Below are positions 24,274 to 35,685 of a stretch of DNA of 64,000 nt, one piece after another (the first letter of the stretch is position 1; the number at the start of each line of letters is the position of its first letter). This DNA is from Turbatrix aceti (taxonomy: Eukaryota > Nematoda > Chromadorea > Rhabditida > Panagrolaimidae): NCBI GenBank assembly GCA_963969345.1, contig OZ017770.1, positions 939,246 through 1,003,245 of the forward strand, read 5' to 3'. The translations under genes and the position numbers were made by a program. The notes under the pieces were generated by a model, which worked only from the letters and a program-made list of their open reading frames with translations, ran no database searches and was not told the origin of the DNA.

Positions 24274-25575
24274 TGGCCATCTCGACTGTCTCCGCCTATA
24301 AATGTACTTCAGATGGTTTCTTTTTTATCACCGAAAGGAAAAAAAGGGAAAAAAACGCTATAGGTGGTTTGAAAAAAAACATACACACACACACCGAAGT
24401 CTTTTTTATGCACAACAACAAATGGAGAGAAATCCAAGAAGCAGAAAAAAACAAAGGGACTGAATTCTTCTTTTTTTCCCGCGTGGCTTCCGTATTTTAT
24501 TTATAATTTTGGGCAAATTATTTTGACACATCGATTGACAATACATAATCCGCGATAATAACACGGTTTCGTGTTTCTCAATGGTGATAATCAAATTTGG
24601 ACTGCATTCTTTCACAGCCTGAGCTTAATTTGGGTTGGAAAACTTGTAGACACAAATTATAAAAAGAAACGAAGACAGGAACGTTTTCTACGGAAACCAT
24701 AGCCGGCATCACTGGGCGTTCTCTCAAGCAAGAAGGTTCGAAACAGACATTTTTTTTTGGTAAAGACGAAGTTGCACACATGTTTTTTACGCCACGGTGA
24801 CGTATGCATACCTAAAGCATATTAATCAAGTATTAAAAATTTTTCTATGCACTTTTACACCATCCGACAAGCAAAAACCCAGCAACCGCATTCTTTTTTT
24901 TTGAATGCATATCTACGAAGGTCGCCTACATACTATCAATTCACATCTAAATTTTTACAACTTGCTTTAATTATTGTTTATGGACAAAACGTGAAAGCGA
25001 GAAAATTGCATAGCAATACATCACATGGCACGCATATTTTGCACATAATGGCAAAAAAGTGTATCAATTTGCCTGTTAAATGCCAATTACTAGATAATCA
25101 TAACAGGAATTTTGTGATTTCCGTTATAGTAGGAGTTTAGTGAACAAACAACAGCTTTAAGATAGACCTTTACTGTGAAAGGTTAAATGATAAACGTAAC
25201 ATAAAAATCAGAATATAATCAAAGAACATGCTCTAGAAAAAAAATTGGACCTGAATGGTAGCGTGCCAACAAAGACTCCAGGGAATTTTCGCACGACCAG
25301 AATACTCATTATTGTACCATGTTTTTGATAAATACGTCCTTGTTGTTTAGCTTTATCTAGGTTGATAGAACGATCCTTCTACGTGTTTATGTATTCAAAT
25401 TGAATTTCAAGAATTGATAGAGATCCCGGACCAAAGGGATGAAATACCGTCAAACAATGCATCATGCGTATTGTTTTGCCTTTGAGGGTCCTTGACAAAT
25501 TATCTCTTCTATTTTTCCCAAAAGGCAGCGTCAAAACCTAACAAATTATTGTTTTTTTTCGCCTTGCTGCCTTAG
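24274..25575. other. Intergenic spacer, no gene seen
   Basis: About 1.3 kb of AT-rich sequence upstream of the first GPCR. Open frames are short and show no domain. It contains CA/AC microsatellite-like sequence near 24380-24400. Confidence 0.5.
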
Positions 25576-25686
25576 GTGGTCACTGGGCCAGAATATGGTT
25601 GCTTTGTTGACATTGGCTGCCAAATGGATTCTCAAGTGTATTCTCCAATTCGTCGAAAAGCTTGTTTAGGGCTGCGTCTTACGTGA
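25576..25686 (+). pseudogene. S1-domain-like coding fragment (isolated exon or relic)
   Basis: After the acceptor-like CTGCCTTAG an open frame of 36 codons reads VVTGPEYGCFVDIGCQ and then MDSQVYSPIRRKA before TGA. The pattern G-V-V-x-x-x-x-YGCFVDIG is the core of an S1 RNA-binding fold. I found no upstream exon that joins it and no downstream donor with a convincing partner (a GTGATT lies at 25683). It may be an exon of an unfound gene, a relic of a lost S1 gene, or chance. Confidence 0.3.
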
Positions 25687-26096
25687 TTACTATGAGAGTA
25701 TCCGTTCGATTGTGATTCATATTTTTAAGTAGGCATTCTACTGTGACCGCTGGGGCAGGAATGAAACAAAGGCACGCTTACGTCATTCAACCAAGTGAGT
25801 CAGTTTATCGCCAAAATTTTTTACCGGTTTGAGGATGAGTGAAAGTTACCCCGAACTTGGTGCTGGCTGCCCTTGCGCCAGACATCTTCTTGGGGGCTGG
25901 ATTGTTCGCGTCAACCTTCAGGGATTTGCAGCAGGCGTTATGTCGTCGGACAAGGGTTGTACCCAACCGGTTTACCAAACGCGTCTAGGGCTTTTTGTGC
26001 TTGGCAAATACATATATAGGCAAGGTCGTGTGGGAAAGAAACTTCGAATAGCACTATCAATATCAACAGCGTTCGATCGCATCTCTGCTCTCTAGA
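25687..26096. other. Upstream region of the ground-like gene
   Basis: About 410 bp. An 89-codon frame at 25829-26095 shows no known features and is probably non-coding. The 3' part includes the TATA-like site annotated separately. Confidence 0.4.
26012..26020 (+). promoter_or_regulatory. TATA-like element of the ground-like gene
   Basis: ATATATAGG about 80 bp before the start codon of the ground-like gene at 26097. Position and sequence fit a TATA box with a short leader. No transcription data are available. Confidence 0.35.
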
Positions 26097-26969
26097 ATGA
26101 ATATTTTGGTCACAACAGTAGTATTGGCCTTCTTCCCAGCCCTCGCAGCTGCCGGCGGTTGTGGCTGTGGATGCCTACGTCCGTTGCCTCCACCATGCCC
26201 TCCGCCTCCAATCTGTCTTCCGCCGCCGCCGCCCTGTCCTCTACCGCCGCCATGCCCTCCGACGGTAATTTCTTTCTCCAAAGATGGCGTTTGATAAAAA
26301 GGTTTTTTAGTTCTGTCCTCCTCCGCCGATTTGCCCTCCACTCCCGCCACCGCCACCCCCGCCTCTACCGTGCCCGCCGCCCTCTCCATGTGGCGGCTAC
26401 TTGCCGCCACCGTCCTACGTAGCTCCGATGCCGGCTTTCAATGACTGCTGCTGTCGCTGCGGTTCACCTTGCCGATTCCGTGCAATGCGGGCGCGAACGC
26501 ATGGTTCAAAAATTTTCTCGGCGATGTCGGTCGAGATGGAAGACGATCCTACGTGCAACAGTGAAAAACTCCGAAACATCATAGAGGAAGTGAGTTGACA
26601 AAAACAAGGTTTTTTAAGTAGCATGATGGGTTTTTTGTATGCAATGTAAAAAAAAACTTTTTTGAACTCTGTTGCGTAATACGTTAATGTACTGATGCAA
26701 AAGGGATTCTTGCCTAACATTCGCAATCAAAATAACACAAAACCTGTTTCTCTAACATATGGTCTAAACGTCATTCACCTTTTTTTCAGAACATTTCAAA
26801 CGACCCCTCCGTCTCCAAGCGAGCGATTCAAAAAGCCGCAGAGCATCGATTTGGCGCTAAGATTAATGTCATTTGTGCCAATTCTGATTTTAGCTACGTG
26901 GCATACACCGAAAAATACTGCCAAGCATCTTTTGGTGATGTCATATGTTACGCCTTTCAGCCACAGTAA
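26097..26969 (+). CDS. grl: Secreted ground-like domain protein (hedgehog-related family)
   Basis: Three exons (26097-26264, 26311-26589, 26790-26969) give 208 residues. A signal peptide (MNILVTTVVLAFFPALAAAG) is followed by a Cys/Pro-rich stretch with CPPP repeats and a CCCRCG cluster. The C-terminal ground-like domain begins at TCNSEKLRNIIEE and continues through KRAIQKAAEHRFGAKINVIC, DFSYVAYTEKYCQAS and ICYAFQPQ before TAA. Ground-like proteins are known only from nematodes, where they are secreted, often by cuticle-forming cells, and relate to the hedgehog-like families; their activity is poorly defined. Cysteines of the domain (TC, IC, YC, IC) are all present. This gene is the strongest pointer to a nematode. 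Confidence 0.93.
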
Positions 26970-28937
26970 ATCAGCCCAACATTAATATGGACAAAAAATG
27001 CTGTTATCATTGTTGTAACTACCTGCTAAATATAAACACTGCCAATTTTTTTGCAAAAACAAACATGTGTAATAATTGGTTATTGCGTGTTATGTTATTT
27101 TAAACGTAAAAACATAAATAAAAACATAAAACCGATATTCTTTTGTTTGAATAAGGGCGACAATAATATTAAAATTATCTATACATGTACATACTACAGA
27201 GCAAAACAAAATATTAATGCAAAAAACAAGGACGGTATACATCTTTCAGGCTGATCTCCTTTGCAAACGGCTTCAAACCTAATTTGTATCATGTATCGCA
27301 ACAAAATTAAATGACTTAAGTTTATGCGAAGACATAATAAATTTTGTCAGGCACGGTTCACGCGGAAGTGAATTACCGTGTTTGTTTTTTTAGGGGTGGC
27401 CCGCGTACATCGATCCAGGGCGAGCAGCTATGGCTCGAACCTTGTGAAGCTAACTGGCCGTATTCATTGTTGTCTCCACCGCTTGACTTTATACGTACCC
27501 CGACTTTAAACATTAAAATTTAAAACAAATACTTGAATAAAAAATAATAATAAAAATGCGCCAATTTTTTGGAGTAATGTTTTGCCGGTTCAGTAGGGAC
27601 GCCGAGCTAATCTCATTGTTTTTTTTCTTCTTCATCTCACGGCTCGGTTCAACATTTTTTTGGCGTATCTAATTTTGTTCAAACATACGTAGAAAATCTC
27701 GCTTTTCAAATTTTGACATCTGTATTTGTTTGATAGCATCCGGCGCCTTTTTCCATTCGTATTAAATGATGTTACTAAAAAACTATGTTTTAATACGTTT
27801 AAATGTGTTACATATTTTCGCATCATTTTCTGCTTACTCTTTAGTTCATCCCCCACCAAATGTTGCCGTCAGCAAAAAATACACTGAATTTTTTGTACTG
27901 TCATGAAGAAACAAAAAGATACATAAAATATGGTAATTCATCAGTGCCTGATTAATGAGTCAAGTATGTGTTGTGCCACCACATGTCATCTGGTTACAAT
28001 CAGTGAAAATCATCGTAATGTGTTTTGCTTTTTGTTTTTCAGCATACTTAACCGGAAATAAAAAAAAGAAACTTTGCTGTTTTTATTTTTTTGTTGTTGG
28101 TACTTTTCACCCTAGAAGAAACCGCAAACCGCTTAATGAAAAGTTAATTTCAAGAAAACCGCAGGTCAACAAGCATGCTAGCATGGGCTCTGTTTCGATA
28201 TCTATCTGTACCGTTTTTTGTGCAAAAAAAATTTTTGATAAGTGAAAAATTGAACAATTTGACATTTGGTTGCTTGCACAAAAAAGTTTGCACACTTTTA
28301 AAATTCTCTGTAGTTTTGCAACAAGCAGTTAACTGGAATTATTTTTTCATTCCATTCGTTGAATAAAAATGTTGGTGCCAAATCCAAAAACAATGTTCAC
28401 GGTGGGGCGTTCGTTTTTTTCAAAATTTTATGTTCCTTTTTACTATTATCCTTTGTGATTTTTGTAAGTCAGTTGTGAGGCGGAGGTTGACTCTCAAAAA
28501 GGGCAAGAATTATAGCCTGCCCCTTCTGCCGAAGGCATCAAAACGCTGTTTGTGGCGTATTTTATGTTTCGACGACACCCGCGTCGACCATTGTTATGTC
28601 TACGTTCTCTCACAGAGTACCCTTGATGTCCTTCAATTCATTTTCGTGCCGTTCAACAAAAAATAAATAAATAACTTTTTTTGTTTAAAAATATAAAACA
28701 TCTAATTTGAGGATATTATATTATATTTTCCTTGCGAAGTGCAAAAGTTCGTTGTGTTTCAGTGACACAAACAAACATAATTATACCTATTTTTTGTGAT
28801 ATTTCATTTTTTCTCTGTGTATGTAAAACTTTTGCTTTATTTTTGGCCCATCCGAAAGCCATAAAAAAAGAAGCGTGTCAGTCTTGAGGGGTTAATTACT
28901 TGGATACAACCTGCATATTTCTTACAGTATCCAAAAG
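26970..28937. other. Intergenic region, about 2 kb, no gene seen
   Basis: AT-rich sequence with many A and T runs. Frames of up to 96 codons are present but lack domains or splice partners. A B-box-like GGTTCGAGCC exists on the minus strand near 27446-27455 without an A box or cloverleaf. Confidence 0.55.
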
Positions 28938-30741
28938 ATGAATGCCCTCACCACGGAAACAACCCCATCTATCCTAGATGCTCAGACAACCATGCAATCT
29001 GCGGAAGACAAAGAGGACATTGGTATGTTTTTTAGGGACAAAAAAATTCTAAAAACGTGGTATGCATTTTACAACACAAAAGTTTGAAGCCCGAAAAAAT
29101 TCCATTGTCTTTAACAACCTTGTCCTTACATCCTGCACACGACCAAATCATTTCAATTTTTTGTAATAAATTTTAGTTATGTATCCGTCTCTCAAAGAAC
29201 CGGACTTCACCGTTTTTGCAGTAGCTTCCGTCTATCTTATCTGCTTTGTCATCGGAATATGCGGTAACTCGTCTACGCTAACAGTCATTTTTGGAATCGG
29301 CTCACCACCGGTCCGAAGGAAATCATCCGGAAACAATGGTTCGAAATCCACGAACGATTCGTTCAGAATTTACGTAGCAGCTCTCTGCATCGTCGACACA
29401 TTAGTGCTGCTCAGTTTGCCATGGGGTAAAGAGCACTTTTTTCTTTTCTATTTTTATACACGACATCATGACTTCCATTAGGACAAAAAACAATAAAATT
29501 TTTCTTTATTTTAGCCATTGTCGACAGCCTGATAGGATTTTGGATTTTCGGAACAGCTGCGTGCAAAGTGCATCACCTATTTGGTTCTGTCGGTCGGATC
29601 ATGTCGACGCTTTTAGTGAGTTTCCATTTGCATCTCATTACCGGGTAAATGACATTGCACATGTGTCAGGGGCACTTTCAAGGGTCGAAAGAAAAAGTGA
29701 AGAAGGGGGCACGTCATTTTACAGATTACGGCAATGAGTATTGATCGATATCTTATCGTAGCCTATCCACAAACTTTTTCAAGAAGAAGCACAAGAACAA
29801 CTAGCATAATTGTTGCCTGTCTTTTTGGAATCGCCACACTTGTGCTCTTACCACTTCTGGTTGGTTTCCCCTAATTTGGTTGCACACGGGAGAAAAAAGC
29901 ATTTCCAGATATTTGCAAGAGCAAAAAGCTTTATGGTCTTTCATCGCAATAATACAGGTGGTGGAAGTGTGACAATACACGTCTACAAATGCGTAGACGG
30001 CATGCCGACGTATCTCCTCTTCTGGTTCACAGGCTCGACTTTTGTGGTCGGATATGTTATTCCTATTTTTGTCATAACTATGTTTAACATCGGTCTGCTG
30101 GTTAAGATTCGGCAAGTTTTTTGTTCCCTATTCTTTTCTCTTGGACGTCAAATATAATTAATTAAAAGATTAATCTTTTATGCGACTTCAGAAAGCACCA
30201 ACGAAAAATCTCAGTACGCAGCATGATACCCATGAAACGCGTCACAGCGTACATAGCTGCAATTGCCATATTTTACTTTGCCTGCTGGACGCCTTATTGG
30301 ATAGGCGTCGTTTACGTGAGTTATGTCGATCTCTTTGAATCACGTGAACTCCGTGAGCTTACCAACGCATCTGAGAATACGATGCTCGTTCTTTACTGTG
30401 CCCACATATTCCCATACATCAACTCCGCAGTTAACTGGTTTCTCTATGGACGCCTGGCTAGCAACCTGGCCCGTCACAGGCCCCCACCTTCCGTACAGGC
30501 TACAAATTCGCGAAATTGCGCTCTAGGCAGCGAGATGAGTCCTACGGCTCGGAGCCATGCAAGGGGTGGTGGCAGGGCGTTTCCCCTGCCACCATCGGCT
30601 GCCGATACACAACGACTTCTGGCTAACAACGATCTCCTGACATTGCCTAGAAACGAAGACCGCAGGGCAACAATCAATGCTACTTCCTCGGCGTCTAGCA
30701 TACCGCTTCACGAGCTTCAAAGCATGCACAGTAATGTCTAA
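28938..30741 (+). CDS. Class A (rhodopsin-like) neuropeptide-type GPCR
   Basis: Six exons (28938-29022, 29177-29425, 29515-29615, 29725-29859, 29909-30115, 30196-30741) encode 440 residues. The extracellular N-terminus is short and Thr-rich. TM1 has CGNSSTLTVIF, TM2 VAALCIVDTLVLLSLPW, then WIFGTAACK with the TM3 cysteine, and ITAMSIDRYLIVAYPQTF with a canonical DRY. Loop 2 carries the partner cysteine (VYKCVDG). TM6 reads FYFACWTPYW and TM7 FPYINSAVNWFLYG. This resembles somatostatin/opioid/allatostatin-C-like receptors; ligand unknown. The C-terminal tail is about 90 residues, Ser/Arg-rich and likely cytosolic. The last intron only joins in frame if the acceptor is at GAAAG|CAC (30195), 5 nt past a TTCAG, so that junction is the weakest. 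An AATAAA lies at 30790-30795. Confidence 0.88.
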
Positions 30742-30789
30742 ACCGTAAAAAAAAGCTTGAAATAATTTATACCACAACTTTGCGATAAC

Positions 30790-30795
30790 AATAAA
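30790..30795 (+). terminator. Poly(A) signal of the second GPCR gene
   Basis: AATAAA 48 bp after the GPCR stop. It lies in the 59-bp gap before the convergent ARP10 stop, so the two 3' ends probably overlap. Confidence 0.45.
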
Positions 30796-30800
30796 AACAA

Positions 30801-32482
30801 TTATTTGTACTTCCAATCAGGAGGCACCAAAGAATGGTCGCGGTCCTCACGCACGAGCGGCTCGCGAGCATATGCCACGTAGTAACGCCGAAACACGGTC
30901 TTGTAAGGATGAGCGGTCAAACTTCCTGAAAAAAAGCAAGTCATAAAAAAATCCACATGAAAAAAAGCGAACCTCCAAGCCAGGAAGCGTACGTTTCGAA
31001 GGGTTTATTGGTAAGAGCACGTCGAAAAGCAATGTGCTCTGGAAGGTTGCCGAACTTGTCGCCAAACTTGCTGCGAATGACATCGGCGAGTTCTGCCTTG
31101 AGGCGACCTTTAATGCCACGCATCGCAGCCACGCCACCAACAAGCATGATGTTTTCGAGAAGAGCTTTGCGGTAGTCAATTGGTGCCTGCAAGGTACAAA
31201 AAGACACTCACTAAAGTCTTTAAAAACAAATTTTAATAAACTTACATCGCTGATAGCGTTCGATATGAGTTCCGGAATCGACGATTCCCCGGTCGCGTAA
31301 TCATGACGGAAGAAAATCTCGGCAGCCCATTCACGCACAAATCCGTCGATGATGATTTTCTTGTGACCAAACGGAATTTCGATCTTCTTGCCTAGTTTAA
31401 ACGGCAGCTTGATGTTCTTCCGCTCGTCAACTTTGGGTTGTTTGGGTGCACGCTTGATACGCAAGAAACGGTCTCCCGACATCAAAAGCTCACCGTATCG
31501 CCGGTGAAAAATCATCACATCATTTTCGTCCTCGTATAGTTGGCGTGCATAGGTGTACTCGACGTTCTTCTTACGACGCAAATAACGGGTATGAGCCCTT
31601 TGTGTGTTCTTGCCAAGATCAGGCACGCGACAGGCTTGAATAACTTGACCCCGGGCCATGTTGGTAGCAATGCAGTATTCATTGACGAATTCTTCAAACA
31701 AGTTGTGTTCGTCCATCTCTTCGATATCATGGTTGTTAATTTTTCTGATACGACCGTCGGGCATGCGAATTTTACCACATGAGATCATATAGTCCCTGAA
31801 CACGGTATGAAGCGTCTTGGATCCGATAGCGGTAAACTGTGTTTCAGGAAAAGCAACATAACCCTCGTAAACCTAAAACAATAAAAACATAGCCTCATTT
31901 TAAAGTATAAAAAACAAATCTTACTGGGATGATAGTTGTGGACGAATAACCGATATTGACGTAAAGACCAGTGGGCGCAGAAAAAAGCAACGAAATAGCA
32001 ACGGGTGAAGGAAAGTAGGAATGAAGGGGGTTTTTAACGGTTTCATAATAATATTGGGCAAAAAAATGCATAATACGGCTATCGCTGACGAGGTCGTCAA
32101 TAAACATGCAGCGACAATCACAGGTGAAACTAGTGAAAAAACCTCCGAGGCGACTCTTGAAGTAGGCATACAGGTAAAACTTTTGTATTTCATCTGAGTA
32201 ATTCCGGTTAATGAGTTTCACGGTTTTACCCGTCATAGGACACTTGAGTGTTGCCGGAAACCAATTTCGAGGCAGCATTTCATCGCAGAGCCCATAACTT
32301 AACTCATAAAATCAAAACATGCATTCACACTAGAGTAAATTCACTCACCGAACCCAACGAGTTCCAATTTCAATGACATGAACGCGCAGCATATCCCGTA
32401 TAGTCGGAAGCATCACGGACGGTGTTTTTGGCGTACGAGCATCGATAGTTGGACGCCGCCGAGGAGTGCTGGTAACACTCAT
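30801..32482 (-). CDS. arp-11: Actin-related protein 10/11 (dynactin pointed-end complex)
   Basis: Five exons (32482-32349, 32297-31925, 31872-31246, 31186-30973, 30925-30801) encode 490 residues. The actin-fold N-terminus appears as HVIEIGTRWVRYGLCDEMLPRNW after a short Pro/Thr-rich leader. The second phosphate loop region reads FSAPTGLYVNIGYSSTTIIP, VYEGYVAF follows, and the C-terminal part has ENIMLVGGVAAMRGIKGRL, NKPFETYASWLGG and VPPDWKYK. These fit Arp10 (Arp11 in C. elegans and dynactin), which caps the pointed end of the Arp1 filament and helps tether dynactin cargo. The protein is longer than human ACTR10 because of a charged insertion (RRKKNVEYTYARQLYEDEND and around). The assignment is by domain order and C-terminus; other divergent Arps cannot be fully excluded. 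Confidence 0.82.
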
Positions 32483-32807
32483 ATTTTACCTAGAATTTAT
32501 CCACTTTTAGTTTATAACCTACACGACCCAGAATAATCGCAATTACTCGGTCACGCAAACAGAACGCATTAGCAACCACGCTGCAAACGGTAAGCGTATT
32601 TTATCTCATTAGACGTTGTATAAAAGCCGATTCACAGCGATCACATTGAAAGAGATCGGAGCAAAAAAATGTTAAAACAATCTGAACAATTTTCGTTGTA
32701 AGAGCATTGAAAATGCACAACAGATATCTGCTTGCTTTTTATTCACCAATAGTTGTAGGCCTGCGATTTTCAATTCAAATTAAATTTATTTCTTCTTCCA
32801 TGATATC
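32483..32807. other. Spacer between ARP10 and GT92 genes
   Basis: 325 bp of AT-rich sequence with no coding evidence. It must hold the ARP10 promoter and the GT92 3' UTR, since both genes run on the minus strand. Confidence 0.45.
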
Positions 32808-34397
32808 TTATAAAAAACAACCATTTTTTATCGTCATAAACATGCTTTTTTTCGCAGCAAATATTTTGTAGTTCGAAGCCAGATTGTACCTGCGTAGTGG
32901 TTTTTTTGCAATCACGCAGGGTGAGCTTTTTACTGCTGCGATTTTGCATCTTGCAGGCCCGGGACAAATGTGGGGCTGTCGATTTCTCTCGTAGAACATC
33001 TCCTCGTAGCATTCTGTCAAAAGCTCGGTGTATATGCTTTTAGCCGGCAGCTTTTTGTACTCCTTGGTTAGTGATAAGTGGTCAATGCGCTTCTGAATTT
33101 GCAGGTAATCTCTGTTTGTCAAGTGCGAAAGCACGGATGTCGATGCGTTAAAATTGAAGTTATCCAAGGGTTTTCTCCAGTTCCTGAGGTGTAACATAGA
33201 ATTTTTTATCGGCATTTGGAGCATTTTTGTGTTCATTAGCGTAATTCCCGGCCAGTGTATCCATGCTGTTTCTGTACAATTGGTTCGAATGACGTATTTC
33301 GGATTTTCTTGTTCTTGTGTAAGTATCGCTTTCATGAGTGTGCTTTCAATTGAAAACGAGTTTAAATTGCTTGCTGAAAATTTGTTTACAGAGTCGTTTT
33401 TATATATTTGTTTTTTTATAAACGTTCAAATAATTTGCGATCCGGTATTTTTTAACTTAGCCTAGATAATTAAAAAAATATCTTACCTCGAATCAGTTTT
33501 ACATTCAGCCTATGGTAACTAATACTGGCCACGTTGTTTGACAGCGAAAAAGCGTTCTGAAATTCGTGAAAGTAGTTTGGCTTCAATTTCGGTATCAGAA
33601 CGTCGTCGATGTCTCCAATGATAATAAACTCGGCCGATTCACGATACTTTAATACGCAATCAGTGTGAGCAGCTGCTTGATTGCGCCAGTCAAGCTCAAA
33701 GTTGGGATTCATTCCAATTCTCTCTATTTCTTCCGCGCTGATTTCATGCGTTGCCCAGGACTCTATAGCAACCTCCCTTCTTTTCTGATAAATTGTGATA
33801 ATGTCAAATACATTTTGCAGAATGCTTTGGATGTACAGAACTTGTAAATCCGCGCCGAAATTTCTGTAGATTTCCAAACTAGTCAGGAGTAGTTGCCATT
33901 GCTCGAAGTAGAACAACGGCGAGAAACAGACCGTTACCGCAGATGGTTTGTCGTACGCGTATCGGAGAGGTAGCGGTGCTGCTTCTTCATTACCTGATTT
34001 GGAAAGCGTAAGATTCAAGGGTTCGGCCACGGAGGTGCAAGTTGCGATAAATGTGCTCAATTTACACTCTCTGGTTGGATTATAGGCGAACCTGGTAGTC
34101 ATTACAGTTTCTTCCTGATGTGTTGTATTTTCTGACCGGCAAACTAGTCTAATTTTTTGGCTTATACTTTTTTTGGCGTTAAATAGAATCACTATTGTAT
34201 TGGGTTTATATCTGAAAAATCAATCTTAATTTTTTTCACAGCCAAAAAGAAACTCACATCGATGAAGTCGCATAATACGTTGATGAAATGACAAATACAT
34301 CAGTATCGCCTTCATAGATATGGATTCTGTAAACTCCATGAATAATGACAACAATAAACAATACAAAAGTCCAAGAATTAACTTTTAGACAGCTCAT
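32808..34397 (-). CDS. Glycosyltransferase family 92 (DUF23) type II membrane protein
   Basis: Three exons (34397-34258, 34211-33487, 33373-32808) encode 476 residues. A type II signal anchor occupies residues 8-24 (WTFVLFIVVIIHGVYRI). The lumenal domain begins VFVISSTYYATSSIY as in GT92. It continues with VCFSPLFYFEQWQ, the strand FGADLQVLYIQS, and the metal-site region AEFIIIGDIDDVLIPKL, then HLRNWRKPL. GT92 enzymes transfer galactose to N- or O-glycan cores in the Golgi and are greatly expanded in nematodes. Intron 2 (113 nt) contains in-frame stops on any acceptor but the one used (ATTTTCAG at 33374), which restores the frame. A 9-bp-stem palindrome sits just upstream of the ATG. Acceptor sugar unknown. 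Confidence 0.9.
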
Positions 34398-34398
34398 T

Positions 34399-34423
34399 GG
34401 TGTGTTCCATTAATGAACACACC
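34399..34423. repeat. Perfect palindrome at the GT92 start
   Basis: GGTGTGTTC and GAACACACC form a perfect 9-bp inverted repeat around CATTAAT. It lies 1 bp upstream of the GT92 ATG (34397). It could be a transcription-factor half-site pair or a leader hairpin. Confidence 0.6.
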
Positions 34424-34778
34424 TCGAATATATACATGCGAGTAAATTCAGATCTTGTACATAGATCTCTGTGTACATCGGGTAACGATATCTTTGAGAG
34501 ATTGTTTGTGTGGAGCAACTTTAGTAGCATTTAATCATGATTGGTCACCTTTTGTGAAAAAAAAATACTACAACTTTTGTTTTGTCGATAAATTGGTATT
34601 ATTTTCTGCATCGCATGTGTATTCAAATATTATTGTATTGTTCTTCATTGTTTCTATTCATCGCACATATTTACTCGTCTTTCAACAAATAGGAATATAG
34701 TTGAGGTCAACAAAATGCTAAGGCTATAAACTGGGTATTTCTCATTGCTAGCGTAACCAGCAGCTGGTGCCGGCGTTG

Positions 34779-35685
34779 TCAAACGAATCTATCTTGTTGG
34801 TCAATGTTATTGATTCTTCTGTGATGCGGCGGGGGAGAAAAGGCGGATTCTAACGATAATTCAAGGTTATCGCCAGTACACGTTGTTGTCGTAAGATTTG
34901 CGCTTGATCGTCGACCGTTTTCACGACGATCGTTCGTTGTAAAGTCGTTTGGTGAAAGTGGAAATTCAAGCATTGATGAATCGTCGGCTTTTCTTTGTGG
35001 CTGTGGTGACCCAGCTGGAGCGGTCGATACCACCGAAAAATCTAAAATTAATTTGTTTTTGTTAAATTGCTTTTTTGATAATGATTTTAATTTTTTCGTA
35101 CCTGATCCTCGTGAGCTTGCTTTTGTCTGCACGCGATTCAGCATGGTATTTGTAAAATACTGAAATTCCGGAGTAGGATAAACTGTCTGCAAGGGTGGCG
35201 ATGAGTGATGCATGTCACGAATGGGAAAGGAGAGACTGCATGTCGTTCACTTACCTGAACGTCAAATATACGTTTCTTACAGGCATCGCGCTTCGGCCAA
35301 GGACGACGGATAAAAAATGCAGCGAGACAACAGACAATGACTCCACATCCAGTTACAATGGAAACAAGGAGCACTGCCCATAAGAAATTATCCTGTAAAA
35401 GTAGTACTTATGACGGGGGTGACGGCCTTGAAGGAAAAATTTATGTCAAGCATGAGGTTGGTTATTAGGAGGTGACAGAGAGCGTCGAATATTTATTTCT
35501 ACGAAACTACTTACGTTGTTTATGCCTTTGGCGTTCCATGCAATAAATAGGCATGCTACGCCTAATAAATTGACTGTAATGGCTATGGATAGGTAGATAA
35601 CCTTCTGAATATCAGGAGACTTTAGGGGTGAAGCAGACTGAGATCGACCACGCTGCATGGCTTTACCTAGCACATCGACATAAAC
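34779..35685 (-). CDS. Multi-spanning membrane protein of unknown function (5' end not resolved)
   Basis: Four exons join in phase: 35685-35515, 35392-35255, 35186-35102 and 35041-34779. I do not recognise the family. The chain starts VYVDVLGKAMQRGRSQS, then a membrane segment (KVIYLSIAITVNLLGVACLF), a short loop, and a second segment (FLWAVLLVSIVTGCGVIVCC) followed by RRPWPKRDACKK. The C-terminal 120 residues are polar and Ser/Pro/Thr-rich, likely cytosolic, with both termini probably inside. Exon 35685 opens with coding-like sequence before its first ATG (35658), so an upstream exon probably exists. A frame at 36399-36175 with another hydrophobic segment (VTLLTLITLRVFIVMIVILL) is a candidate, but I could not join it in phase. 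From the first ATG the protein is 209 residues. Confidence 0.65.

Noticed and set aside
27420..27460. B-box-like GGTTCGAGCC on the minus strand suggesting a tRNA
   Set aside because: No A box, acceptor stem or anticodon arm found nearby.
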